Below are positions 27,208 through 35,412 of a stretch of 64,000 nucleotides of DNA, piece after piece. The notes under the pieces are model-generated. The model was given only the letters and a program-made list of their open reading frames with translations, was not told the DNA's origin and searched no databases. The stretch is from CAJPPJ01 sp963536495 (lineage in GTDB: Bacteria > Bacillota_I > Bacilli_A > RF39 > UBA660). The stretch covers positions 45,943-109,942 of the forward strand of contig CAUTAF010000004.1 in the NCBI GenBank assembly GCA_963536495.1, read 5' to 3'. Each line of letters begins with the position of its first letter. Position 1 is the first letter of the stretch. The translations under genes were made by a program, and so were the position numbers.

Positions 27208-27546
27208 TTAATCAAATTTTTTTAATTCTTTTTCAATTTCTTTGTATTCTTTATTTCTAAAAAAATATATTTTTTTGCTTAAAAAATCTATAAGAGTATT
27301 TAATTTTTCCATCATAAATATAAAAATTACTGTATAAGCCACTTGAAATAAAAAGAAAAAACTAAATTGAGAAATAGGACTATTATGTAAATCAAATATC
27401 CTCATAAAAAAATCATAAACATAAATAAATGTAACTGCAAAAAATAAGACACTTAGAAGATATAAAAACATAGCCACCCTATTTAATCCAATTTCATTTA
27501 CAACTTCTATTCTCCATTGTTTTAGAATTAAATCACTTTCTTTCAT
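27208..27546 (-). CDS. Small two-pass membrane protein
   Basis: 112 residues, AAAAAGGAG ribosome site. Two hydrophobic segments (about 23-45, VAMFLYLLSVLFFAVTFIYV, and about 60-80, FSFFFLFQVAYTVIFIFM) are followed by a cytoplasmic Lys-rich end. It is sandwiched between two paralogs of the 26-29 kb family, suggesting it works with them at the membrane. Confidence 0.75.
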   Translation of the reverse strand: MKESDLILKQWRIEVVNEIGLNRVAMFLYLLSVLFFAVTFIYVYDFFMRIFDLHNSPISQFSFFFLFQVAYTVIFIFMMEKLNTLIDFLSKKIYFFRNKEYKEIEKELKKFD

Positions 27547-27570
27547 ATTTTTTCTCCTTTTTTTCTTATT

Positions 27571-28359
27571 TTATTTATTTTCTTTTAAATATCTTTCTAA
27601 CCATTCTTTTAAAGTTTTTCCTTTTTTTAAAAAATCTTTGACATTTTCAAAATCTGATTTTTGAAATAAAATATAATCATATTCTTTATTTTTTTCTAAT
27701 TCCTTTGTGATAATTGAATAAAAACCTATAATGTCTAATTTATCTAAACTATAAAACAAATAATAACAATCCTTTATATCTCCATTTGAAACTTTATCAT
27801 TTTCTTTTAAGTCTTTGTCTTTATCAAAAAAAATATTTTTATCCAAATCTTCAAATTGATAGACTTTATTATATTCATTTTTTAAAATGATGTTTATAGC
27901 TTTTTTAAAATCTCTAAAAGTGAAAAGTCTTCCTTTAAAAAATTCTTTTAAATATTTTTTTAAGAGTTTGTCTTTAAAATCTAAAACTTCATTATAATTT
28001 CCTTTACCTTTTTTTAAATTAAAAAAAACATAATCTTTAAAATCTAGTTCACTTAACTTATCATCAAGTTTGTACATAATTTCTCTATTTTTATTTTCTT
28101 CTGAAAAATCATATATATAATACCAATCAAATAAATTGTTTTTATTATGTCTGTCATCAATTCTAAAATTAACAACTAAATCATCTTGATATTCAGATAT
28201 TCTTGCAACAAAAGAATAATCACCTATTCTTCTGAAGTGATAATTAGGAAATGGCAATTTTTCTTTATAACGATTTATAATTTCACTTTGAAAAACTAAA
28301 CTAATATCAAATAATGCTTTTTCATAGATTTCTAATCTTGTTTGTTCTATATTATCCAT
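27571..28359 (-). CDS. Unknown protein, member of a three-gene paralogous set
   Basis: 262 residues, AAAAAGGTAGGG ribosome site. Pattern YHFRRIGDYSFVARISEY, VVNFRIDDR, NLFDWYYIY, NEYNKVYQFEDL, LDIIGFYSI matches its neighbours at 26408 and 28512. First gene of the operon running down to 25359. Function unknown. Confidence 0.8.
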   Translation of the reverse strand: MDNIEQTRLEIYEKALFDISLVFQSEIINRYKEKLPFPNYHFRRIGDYSFVARISEYQDDLVVNFRIDDRHNKNNLFDWYYIYDFSEENKNREIMYKLDDKLSELDFKDYVFFNLKKGKGNYNEVLDFKDKLLKKYLKEFFKGRLFTFRDFKKAINIILKNEYNKVYQFEDLDKNIFFDKDKDLKENDKVSNGDIKDCYYLFYSLDKLDIIGFYSIITKELEKNKEYDYILFQKSDFENVKDFLKKGKTLKEWLERYLKENK

Positions 28360-28397
28360 TTTATTTCCCTACCTTTTTCTTTCATTTTACAATTTAT

Positions 28398-28403
28398 ATT
28401 ATA
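28398..28403 (-). promoter_or_regulatory. Extended -10 box of the 28359-25359 operon
   Basis: TGGTATAAT 39 bp before the ATG; the -35 (TTGTTT at 28421-28426, 17 bp spacer) is weak. Confidence 0.6.
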
Positions 28404-28470
28404 CCATAAAAACATTTAAAAAACAATATAGAACCTACAAACAAAACTATTATAGATAGTGTTTTAAAAT

Positions 28471-28507
28471 AAAAAAAAGAGAAAATTTTTTATTTTCTCT
28501 TTTTTTA
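28471..28507. terminator. Intrinsic terminator
   Basis: A 13-bp stem AAAAAGAGAAAAT/ATTTTCTCTTTTT lies just after the stop of the gene at 28512. Confidence 0.8.
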
Positions 28508-28511
28508 TTTT

Positions 28512-29390
28512 TTATCTATAAATTCCTGAATTTTCATATAATATTACAAATTCTTCAACTGCTTTTTTAAATTCTTCTTTATCACTTTTTATCTTTCTTT
28601 TAGTTTTTTCAAATCTATAATCATTGAATTGGATTTTTTTTATTTCAAAATATTTTGGATTATAATTCGTGAAAATTGATGAATTATAGTTCAAATTTTC
28701 TCTTAAATCTTCTTCAGAAAATGGTAAAGAATAAAATCCTATTACCTCAAATTCATCTGAATTTTTAGATTTTAAATAGTAAAGATAGTAATAATCTTCA
28801 AATTTTTCAAAAAGTGTTTTGTCATCTTCTTTTAAAATTGAATTATCAAAATAAAGTAAATCTTCAAGATTATATTTTTTATTAAATTCGTTGTTAGAAA
28901 TAATATCAATTACTTTTTCTAATTTCACGATTTCTTTACTATCTTTTTTGAAAATTTCTTCTGTAAGTGCCTTTATTAACTTTTTCTTTTCTTCTTCAAA
29001 CTTTATAAGTAGTCTTTCGTTATTTTTTCTTGTATATTCTTTAAATTCTTCTTCTAAGTAATCATCTTCATCAGCTATTCCATCACTATAACCATTTTCA
29101 AAAAAATGTATAGCATTAGATAACTTTTCTTTTAATTTTCTCAAATTATTATCGTTTGCATATAAATTTTTCCACTCAAACAAATTTTTATGATTGTTTG
29201 CTCTATCATTTATTTCAAAACTCACTAAAAAATTATCTTTGTTAAACTTATTTGATTTAGATATAAGTTCATAATTTCCTAAACCTGTATAGTTATAATT
29301 TCCCTCATAAATATCTAATCTTTTAATTATTTCACCAATAGTATCAATAATCTTTTCACAAATATATAACTTTTGTTCATTAAAATTCAT
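28512..29390 (-). CDS. Unknown protein, member of a three-gene paralogous set
   Basis: About 292 residues from the ATG at 29390, which has AAAGGG upstream. An in-frame start at 29447 would lie upstream of the -10 box and is rejected. The family pattern is seen: YNYTGLGNYELISK, VSFEINDR, NLFEWKNLY, NEFNKKYNLEDL, EVIGFYSLPFSEED. It has its own promoter and terminator, unlike its two paralogs. Function unknown. Confidence 0.8.
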   Translation of the reverse strand: MNFNEQKLYICEKIIDTIGEIIKRLDIYEGNYNYTGLGNYELISKSNKFNKDNFLVSFEINDRANNHKNLFEWKNLYANDNNLRKLKEKLSNAIHFFENGYSDGIADEDDYLEEEFKEYTRKNNERLLIKFEEEKKKLIKALTEEIFKKDSKEIVKLEKVIDIISNNEFNKKYNLEDLLYFDNSILKEDDKTLFEKFEDYYYLYYLKSKNSDEFEVIGFYSLPFSEEDLRENLNYNSSIFTNYNPKYFEIKKIQFNDYRFEKTKRKIKSDKEEFKKAVEEFVILYENSGIYR

Positions 29391-29426
29391 ATTTATCAAT
29401 CCCTTTCTTTTATACTTAACATCTAT

Positions 29427-29455
29427 ATTATACCATAAAAATAACAAAAAGTCAA
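29427..29455 (-). promoter_or_regulatory. Promoter of the 28512-29390 gene
   Basis: TTGACT (29450-29455), 17 bp, TATAAT (29427-29432) with extended TGG. Confidence 0.8.
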
Positions 29456-29500
29456 TTTGAAACTAATGGTTGACAACTGGTATTTATAATGTTTCTATAA

Positions 29501-29533
29501 TAAAAAAGAGAAAACATTTTTTTATTTTCTCTC
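29501..29533 (-). terminator. Intrinsic terminator of the second XRE/pseudo-VirD4 gene
   Basis: GAGAAAA/TTTTCTC stem with an A run on one side, read as a T run on the minus strand. Confidence 0.7.
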
Positions 29534-29552
29534 ATTTTATTTTCATATTTTT

Positions 29553-30923
29553 CTAATCAACTTCATCTAATTTATCTATTTCTTCTTGTTCTTTTACGAT
29601 TTTATCGTTTTTTATAAAAATCGTACTTTTGTAAAAATTAAAACTTTTCATATCTTTATAAATATATTCCATTTTATTTTTAGATAACTTTAAAATATCT
29701 GTATTAGAAAAAATTCCATTATTTTTTCCATATATATTTTTTAAATCATTTCTATTAGCGAATATTATACAATTTATATTATATCCACCAATGAAACCTA
29801 AAGTTTTCTCTAATGTTATATGTTTTCCAATTCTTTCAAAATTATCCATTATAATAGTTAATTTATTGTATTTTTTTCTTTTATCTTCCAACTCACATTC
29901 CCAAAAATTTACTTCGGTTTTTTTAAGTATGATAAGATAATAAAATATTCTAATAAGAGGTGCTAATTTTTCTATTTTATCTTCATCAACTATGAAATAA
30001 ATTGTTTTTGAAAAATCATTAAACATATCCTCACATATAGGTATTTTAACAGTATTTTGAATTGTGTTTTTTCTTATGGTTTCATTAGAAAAAATTTCTA
30101 AATCTTGTAAAAGTTCATTTTTTAAATCTATTAATTTTTCTTCACCTAAATTTATTAATTTTTTCTTTAATTCATAATATTCAGAAATTAATTCTTCGTT
30201 CATTTCTTCTGTTTTTATTTTGCTTGATGATAACTCTAAATCAGAAATTATACTTTTTTTTACTCCTAATTCATTAATAAAATCATAAATGATAGGAAAA
30301 GAAATTTTTAATTCTTTATTTTCATTGCTTTTAAAAAATAAATTTATTATAATACCTTTTAAGAACTTCGACTTATTAGAGTTGTTTTTGTTTAAATAAA
30401 GATTTACTATTGTTTCTATAAAGTTATTTGAATTTTCAAAATTCAAATAATGGAACGGATTAAAACTTTCACTAACATCATTGAATAAATCAATTTTTGA
30501 TATTTTGTTTCTTAAAACAACTCTTCTAAATTTTTCAGTTTTTCTATATGCTTTTCCGTCAATATCCAACACAACAATATCATCTATATTATTTTTTAAA
30601 ATAGGAACTATAATATTATTAAATTTATCTGCACCTTGTTCTGTATTAACTCTTATAGAAAATCTTGAGTTTTCATTCTTTTCTAGTAAGTCATAATTGC
30701 TCATTTTATAATCCTCCTTTTCTTCAAAACCTAACAAATAATTAGGTGTTATATTTAATATTTTTGATATTTCAACTATCTTTTGCAATGGGATATTAAT
30801 ATCTCCACTTTCATATTGAGAAAGTGTTGTGTTACTTATATTTAAGTTCTTTGCAAATTCAATTTGAGAAATTTTTAATTTCTTTCTGTTTTCGCTAATT
30901 TTTCTTCCTATTTCTTTCATCAT
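29553..30923 (-). CDS. XRE-family regulator fused to degenerate VirD4/TraG-like domain
   Basis: About 456 residues from the ATG at 30923 (AAGGA nine bases upstream). Residues about 8-70 are an XRE helix-turn-helix (ISQIEFAKNLNISNTTLSQYE). From about 95 it follows VirD4/TraG: GADKFNNIIVPILKN at the P-loop region, DIVVLDIDGKAYRKTEKFRR, FNPFHYL, then LTIIMDNFERIGKH and LEKTLGFIGGYNIN, and NDLKNIYGKNNGIFSN near the end. Walker A lacks its normal glycines and Walker B is DN, not DE. It is probably a DNA-binding pseudo-ATPase. Coupling proteins recruit substrates to the T4SS; this one could regulate or compete with that (inference). Confidence 0.82.
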   Translation of the reverse strand: MMKEIGRKISENRKKLKISQIEFAKNLNISNTTLSQYESGDINIPLQKIVEISKILNITPNYLLGFEEKEDYKMSNYDLLEKNENSRFSIRVNTEQGADKFNNIIVPILKNNIDDIVVLDIDGKAYRKTEKFRRVVLRNKISKIDLFNDVSESFNPFHYLNFENSNNFIETIVNLYLNKNNSNKSKFLKGIIINLFFKSNENKELKISFPIIYDFINELGVKKSIISDLELSSSKIKTEEMNEELISEYYELKKKLINLGEEKLIDLKNELLQDLEIFSNETIRKNTIQNTVKIPICEDMFNDFSKTIYFIVDEDKIEKLAPLIRIFYYLIILKKTEVNFWECELEDKRKKYNKLTIIMDNFERIGKHITLEKTLGFIGGYNINCIIFANRNDLKNIYGKNNGIFSNTDILKLSKNKMEYIYKDMKSFNFYKSTIFIKNDKIVKEQEEIDKLDEVD

Positions 30924-30948
30924 TTTTTTCACTTCCTTTTTTTATAAC

Positions 30949-30977
30949 ATCTTATATAAAAAAGATTAAAAAGTCAA
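30949..30977 (-). promoter_or_regulatory. Promoter of the second XRE/pseudo-VirD4 gene
   Basis: TTGACT (30972-30977), 17 bp, TAAGAT (30949-30954). Confidence 0.75.
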
Positions 30978-31002
30978 TAAAAAAATTTCTTAAAAATAAA
31001 AA

Positions 31003-31017
31003 TTTGGTATTACCAAA
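31003..31017. promoter_or_regulatory. Palindromic operator candidate
   Basis: TTTGGTATTACCAAA (6+3+6) lies 25 bp upstream of the -35. It has more G and C than its surroundings, which makes it a better operator candidate than most AT palindromes here. Confidence 0.5.
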
Positions 31018-31043
31018 ATATGTAAAATAAAAAAGTAATAAAA

Positions 31044-31071
31044 AAGTTATGAAGAATAATCCTCATAACTT
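31044..31071 (-). terminator. Intrinsic terminator after the 31110 gene
   Basis: Nine-bp stem AAGTTATGA/TCATAACTT with a T run on the minus strand. Confidence 0.8.
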
Positions 31072-31109
31072 AATATATAATTTATTTAAGTAAAAAACAA
31101 TAATCTTCA

Positions 31110-31694
31110 TTAAAATGGAAAATCATCATCTTCATTTTCTAAAATTTCTATCTTATCATAAATTTCAAATCCTGTTGTTTGTGTAGGATAATTATTGCTA
31201 TTATCAAATTCTTCTATATTTTCTTTTAAAATTTTTTCAAATTCATCTTTAGAAATCAAAGTAAGTACAAATTCTTCATTTATTTTTTTATCGTCATAAA
31301 CATTTTTGAAATAATATATAATTTCATATTCTAATTCATAGCCCAAATCAGCTAATTCTTTTTCATTTACTACTATATTTATTAAATTCTTTTTATCAAA
31401 AGAACAATTAACAAAATCTGTTATTACTTTCTTTTTTAATGTTTGAAAGGTAATTTTTTCATTTTCGTTCGTATTTTCATTCGCATTTTCATTCGTATTT
31501 TCACTTATATCAATTTTAATACTATCATTAATATAATCTTTATTCTTTTCAAATAATATTTCTAATCCTGTTTTTTTACTGTAAATACGATACTTTATCA
31601 TAATTGATAAATTTTTTATTTTTTCACTACCATATTTCAAAAGAAATTTTTTGGGTACAAATTTTTGCCTATAACCTAATCTAACATATTCCAT
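31110..31694 (-). CDS. Unknown protein with SSB-like acidic C-terminal tip
   Basis: 194 residues. It starts directly after the stop of the upstream gene (TAA-ATG). An internal Asn/Glu repeat (ENTNENANENTNEN) splits two folded halves. It ends NEDDDFPF, like the DDDxPF tip by which bacterial SSB recruits partner proteins. I do not see a clear OB-fold pattern, so it may be a diverged SSB or a mimic of its tail. Operon with 31695-32657. Confidence 0.75.
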   Translation of the reverse strand: MEYVRLGYRQKFVPKKFLLKYGSEKIKNLSIMIKYRIYSKKTGLEILFEKNKDYINDSIKIDISENTNENANENTNENEKITFQTLKKKVITDFVNCSFDKKNLINIVVNEKELADLGYELEYEIIYYFKNVYDDKKINEEFVLTLISKDEFEKILKENIEEFDNSNNYPTQTTGFEIYDKIEILENEDDDFPF

Positions 31695-32657
31695 TTACTC
31701 ACTCTTTTCTTCATCATAAATTTTATAATAATTTTCTAAGAAATTTTTAAGTCCTAATGCAAGTCCTAAATTTATTTTGTCGTTATTTCTATACCATTCT
31801 TCATTCTCACTATTGAAAATACTAAACATATTAGCACCATTAGTAGATGATAGCAATTTAATTTTCTTTATATCACTATCTTTCTTTATAGTAATAAAGT
31901 CTAAATCTTGAACTTTAAAATCTCCTGAAACAACTATATTATCTATATCTATAACACTATCTAGTTTATTATTCTTTGCTTTATTCTCTATTTCTTTTAA
32001 AAAATCAATATATTCTTTATCAACATCATCAATGCCTTTTTCTATTAAATAAGCCATTGTTTTTATAAGTAATACTTTTAAATTCTTTTCATTGAAATGG
32101 ACATTTTTTTCTGAATAGAATATATATGAATTGACATTTCCATTTTTTAATTCTTTGTCATTATATATGTCTAAGTTCATATATGAGTACACTCCCTCTT
32201 CTTTCAACTTAGAAATACCTTTAATGATAAAATCAAATATCTCAGATATATGTCTACAATTTTCAAATTGTTTTGGACTTTTTTCATAAAACTTAACTTC
32301 CTTATCGGTAGTAACTACATCTGTATGAGTTTTATTTAAACCAAATATCCACATATCTTTATAATCTTTAAGTAAGTGTTCTAAACAATTATTATCATAA
32401 TATCTATCGAAATCTTCACCTAATTTTAGTAAACCAACTGTTACTTTTTTATTTTTAGCAAAGTCTTTATCTTTAAAAAACAAAAATAAAGCCTCCATTT
32501 TATCCATAAATTCTTCTTTTTCTAAATATTCTTCTTTTATTACTTCATCTTTTTCATCAAATTCTCTAAGGACAATAAGATTTTTAATAAATTCTTTCAT
32601 TCTATCCTTATCAAATCTATGTTTGTACACTTCTTTTTGATACTCTTCAAATTTCAT
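31695..32657 (-). CDS. Unknown protein upstream of the SSB-tip protein
   Basis: About 320 residues from the ATG at 32657 with AGAGGTG upstream (an alternative start lies nine bases further upstream). Soluble, acidic, with no recognised motif. A C-terminal part contains KKIKLLSSTNGANMFSIFNSENEEWY. It is translationally adjacent to the 31110 gene. Function unknown. Confidence 0.78.
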   Translation of the reverse strand: MKFEEYQKEVYKHRFDKDRMKEFIKNLIVLREFDEKDEVIKEEYLEKEEFMDKMEALFLFFKDKDFAKNKKVTVGLLKLGEDFDRYYDNNCLEHLLKDYKDMWIFGLNKTHTDVVTTDKEVKFYEKSPKQFENCRHISEIFDFIIKGISKLKEEGVYSYMNLDIYNDKELKNGNVNSYIFYSEKNVHFNEKNLKVLLIKTMAYLIEKGIDDVDKEYIDFLKEIENKAKNNKLDSVIDIDNIVVSGDFKVQDLDFITIKKDSDIKKIKLLSSTNGANMFSIFNSENEEWYRNNDKINLGLALGLKNFLENYYKIYDEEKSE

Positions 32658-32703
32658 TTTTAACACCTCTAATTTTTTTCTAATTTCAAATTTTTGTATT
32701 TAT

Positions 32704-32709
32704 ATTATA
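32704..32709 (-). promoter_or_regulatory. Extended -10 box of the 32657-31110 operon
   Basis: TGGTATAAT 46 bp before the ATG, immediately after the T tract of the small RNA terminator. Confidence 0.6.
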
Positions 32710-32724
32710 CCATATAGATATAAA

Positions 32725-32868
32725 AAATAAAAGAGAAGATTATAAATCTTCTCCCTTACTGATAAAGTGTCCTCAAGCGTGGTAGCTCAAAAGAAATAAC
32801 TATTTTTTAAAGTAACGAATACTATTTCTTCTAAAATTGCTCAGGTGTTTAACCCAAATATAGTATCT
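32725..32868 (-). ncRNA. Candidate ~140-nt small RNA after the HipA-like gene
   Basis: Promoter TTGACA (32898-32903), 17 bp, TATAAT (32875-32880). It ends at a nine-bp hairpin GAGAAGATT/AATCTTCTC (32733-32753) with a T run. Internal complementarity (GATACTAT with ATAGTATT; AGAAATA with TATTTCT) suggests structure. No ORF with a ribosome site. Its 3' half is GC-richer (GAGCTACCACGCTTGAGGAC) than its surroundings, which suggests constraint. Confidence 0.7.
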
Positions 32869-32874
32869 CAAACA

Positions 32875-32903
32875 ATTATAGCCTTTTAAAATGGTTTTGT
32901 CAA
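32875..32903 (-). promoter_or_regulatory. Consensus promoter of the ~140-nt RNA
   Basis: TTGACA, 17-bp spacer, TATAAT, located 47 bp downstream of the HipA-like gene's stop. Confidence 0.85.
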
Positions 32904-32949
32904 ATATTTTTGCCAATGTTTTATATGTTACAATAGTTAAGGCAATAAA

Positions 32950-34623
32950 TTACATTTCTAATTTGACTTCTTTTTCTTTTTCTGTTTCCTCATCTTCATT
33001 AATTTCTTTTGAATTATTAGTTTTTTCTTTGTTTTCAGTCGTTTTTTCAATTTCTAACCTAAATTTTTCTTTAAAATGGTCTACATAATCAATAGGAAAA
33101 TCATTTTTTTCTAAATATGAAAACAGTGTTTGCATATCTTTTGTATTTTGACTTTCTAAAAAACAATCCACAATTTCATAAAATTCTTCTTTACAAAGAG
33201 TGTTTAAATTATTATCAATTAACAACTTTTGAATTTTTAATCCCTCTTTAATAGAATTTATAAGTTCTTTTGTTACTTTTAAATCAAAATTTTTACTTTC
33301 TAAAACTCTATTTACAACTATTTCATTAACTTTATCTACTCCTATTTCTTCTAATAAGTTTATATCCAATGTTTCTGCTAATTTAGTTATTTCTTTTTCT
33401 AATTCTTTTTCTTTAAATATTTCTATGAAATTCTTTGCATTTTCTTTGATATTATTTTCAAAACCTTTTAACCAATCATCAGATAAATTATAATTTTTAT
33501 CTTTTTCTAAACTAAAATCTTTTAATTTTTCTAAACTTTCTAAATGTCTTTCATTTACATATAATTTAATAACTTCTTCAAAACTTTGATTAAAGCGATT
33601 AGTTATTTTATTATTATATTCTTTTATATAATTTTTATCTTTGATTTCCTCTAATGTTAAATTATTTAAAAAACTTAAACCATTATCAAAAATTGGTGCT
33701 GGTTCTAATATTTTATTTGTGTTATTATCTATAAACATTCCAAAATTTCCTAAATGTCTATCAGTATTTCCTATAATTGCGTCAAAAACCATTAAATCTT
33801 CAAAATTTTCCATTCCATATATTTTTTTTATTTCTGGAATAATTTTTATATCTAAAGAATTAAATACAATTCCCTTATTTTTTAATACCATTTCTATTGG
33901 AATATAACCTTTATCTTCTGTTGTAAATAGTTCACAAGATGATACAATTTGATTATGAAATTCTCTAAGTTCATAACTTATAGGAAATAATTTTTTTTCA
34001 GATTTTATATTTTCAAAAAATATTTTAGCAACCTGTGATGAGTAAAATTCACTGTATGCTTCCTTACCTTGATTAGCAAATTCTGGAGTACTTCCTTTAT
34101 ATAGATAAATTTTTTCATTCTCTATATGCCAACATTTTTTTAACATACCATTAGTTGTCATTTCAGGTGATGTTGTAACTCCTGTTATTTTTTCTCCATA
34201 TCCTGTAAAAGCAATATTTCCTATCACTTCGGAAAATTTATTTTTATATAAATTGTATTTTTCCCATTTATATTCATCTTTTTTATCACTTGGAATTATC
34301 CAATAACAATCATTTAAGGATAAACCAAAAGAAACATCTATATAATCCATTACATTTTTTTTGTTTTTTGCTATTTTTTCAAAAACTTTATCTATTAAAT
34401 TCCTATTTTTAGGTGCTTTTCTTGTTTCTATCCATTTTTGAATACCACTTGAATTTACCTCTAAATTTAAAGGAAATAATTTTTGATTTTTTTCATTAAT
34501 GTCCTTTAATAAAAAAATATTTACTTCACCATCAGGTTGCTTTTCAACTGAAAAATTAAAAGTTAAAAGTTCTTCATCTTTTAATTTTAAACAATATTCT
34601 TTTTCATATTTATCATCTATCAT
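32950..34623 (-). CDS. HipA-like Ser/Thr kinase with extra C-terminal module
   Basis: 557 residues, AAAAGGAGG ribosome site. The HipA-type kinase core has VSFGLSLNDCYWI (about 97-109), a catalytic loop GNTDRHLGNFG (about 285-295) and a metal-binding APIFDNGLSF (about 309-318). HipA kinases phosphorylate translation factors or tRNA synthetases and act as toxins. After about residue 440 there is an added region ending FSYLEKNDFPIDYVDHFKEKF, shared with the PBECR4-like nuclease at 57156, then a Lys/Glu tail ending VKLEM. It follows a winged-helix gene by 65 bp, replacing the usual HipB. Confidence 0.85.
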   Translation of the reverse strand: MIDDKYEKEYCLKLKDEELLTFNFSVEKQPDGEVNIFLLKDINEKNQKLFPLNLEVNSSGIQKWIETRKAPKNRNLIDKVFEKIAKNKKNVMDYIDVSFGLSLNDCYWIIPSDKKDEYKWEKYNLYKNKFSEVIGNIAFTGYGEKITGVTTSPEMTTNGMLKKCWHIENEKIYLYKGSTPEFANQGKEAYSEFYSSQVAKIFFENIKSEKKLFPISYELREFHNQIVSSCELFTTEDKGYIPIEMVLKNKGIVFNSLDIKIIPEIKKIYGMENFEDLMVFDAIIGNTDRHLGNFGMFIDNNTNKILEPAPIFDNGLSFLNNLTLEEIKDKNYIKEYNNKITNRFNQSFEEVIKLYVNERHLESLEKLKDFSLEKDKNYNLSDDWLKGFENNIKENAKNFIEIFKEKELEKEITKLAETLDINLLEEIGVDKVNEIVVNRVLESKNFDLKVTKELINSIKEGLKIQKLLIDNNLNTLCKEEFYEIVDCFLESQNTKDMQTLFSYLEKNDFPIDYVDHFKEKFRLEIEKTTENKEKTNNSKEINEDEETEKEKEVKLEM

Positions 34624-34688
34624 TTATTTTTCCTCCTTTTTAAATACTCTCTTTATTTCTTGATTTCTACTGATTTTTCCACCTCACT

Positions 34689-34958
34689 TTATCTTTTTTT
34701 AGACATTAATTCAATAACCTTATATCCCATATCAGTTATAATATATTTTCTTCTTTTATTTTCATAATTAGCAATAAAACCTTTTTCTCTTAAATCTTGT
34801 ATTATACCATTAGTTTTAAGTTTAGAAAATTGTACCATATCAGCTATTTCTTGCTGGGATAAAACTATATAATATTTATCTTTAACTTGTATTTGATTAT
34901 CGTATAAGAATTTTAAAACTTTGTAATTACCATTAGCAAAATATTCTAAAGTAAACAT
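34689..34958 (-). CDS. Winged-helix regulator paired with the HipA-like kinase
   Basis: 89 residues, AGGAG ribosome site. A winged-helix pattern runs through: QEIADMVQFSKLKTNGIIQDLREKGFI, then a basic wing KRRKYIITDMGYKVIELM. It is highly similar to the protein at 56352. A promoter and overlapping palindrome lie just upstream, so it probably represses itself and the kinase, acting as an antitoxin-like regulator. It is not a HipB (XRE) protein. Confidence 0.83.
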   Translation of the reverse strand: MFTLEYFANGNYKVLKFLYDNQIQVKDKYYIVLSQQEIADMVQFSKLKTNGIIQDLREKGFIANYENKRRKYIITDMGYKVIELMSKKR

Positions 34959-34979
34959 ATTTAATCACTCCTTTTTTGT

Positions 34980-35023
34980 ATTATATCATAATTTATTTTA
35001 AAAATCAACACTTTTAAAGTGTT
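34980..35023 (-). promoter_or_regulatory. Promoter with overlapping palindromic operator
   Basis: TTGATT (35003-35008), 17 bp, TATAAT (34980-34985). The palindrome AACACTTTTAAAGTGTT (35007-35023) starts in the -35 box, a position suited to repression by the winged-helix protein. Confidence 0.7.
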
Positions 35024-35050
35024 AAAAAGCTAAAAAATATGTTTGTAAAA

Positions 35051-35109
35051 AAGAAAAAGTCATCAGCACTGTACCTAATAAATATTAAGTAAGTTGTATG
35101 ACTTTTAGG
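35051..35109 (-). terminator. Terminator of the transfer operon
   Basis: AAAAGTCAT/ATGACTTTT arms enclose a ~40-base loop that can itself fold (GGTAC/GTAC-like). A T-rich run follows on the minus strand, after the stop at 35123. Confidence 0.6.
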
Positions 35110-35122
35110 TTTCGTTATTTGA

Positions 35123-35398
35123 CTATTTAGTGATTATATTCTTTTTAAACAAATTGTTTACTACTGTCTTTAAAAGGAATGGGTCTTTTCTACCTACAAT
35201 AAACAAAAACATTAATTGAATTACAAATCCTGCTATTACCCACCACTTCCAAAATAATAAATATAAAGACAGATACATAAAAGCACTTGTTACTATAAGT
35301 GATACAGGAATATTTCCTAAGTTCTTTGGCTCACTTATTGATTTATATATTTGTGCTTTTCCATCTATTATTGACGGTCTTTTAAATTCTGTTGCCAT
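35123..35398 (-). CDS. VirB3/TrbD-like T4SS inner-membrane protein
   Basis: 91 residues, AAAAAGGGGG ribosome site. It begins with a short soluble part (FKRPSIIDG), has two hydrophobic segments (about 33-50 and 52-68), then GRKDPFLLKTVVNNLF, the DP motif after the second segment typical of VirB3. VirB3 helps the VirB4 ATPase dock at the membrane. VirB4 itself is not in the window. Last gene of the long transfer operon. Confidence 0.72.
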   Translation of the reverse strand: MATEFKRPSIIDGKAQIYKSISEPKNLGNIPVSLIVTSAFMYLSLYLLFWKWWVIAGFVIQLMFLFIVGRKDPFLLKTVVNNLFKKNIITK

Positions 35399-35412
35399 TT
35401 TTTACCCCCTTT

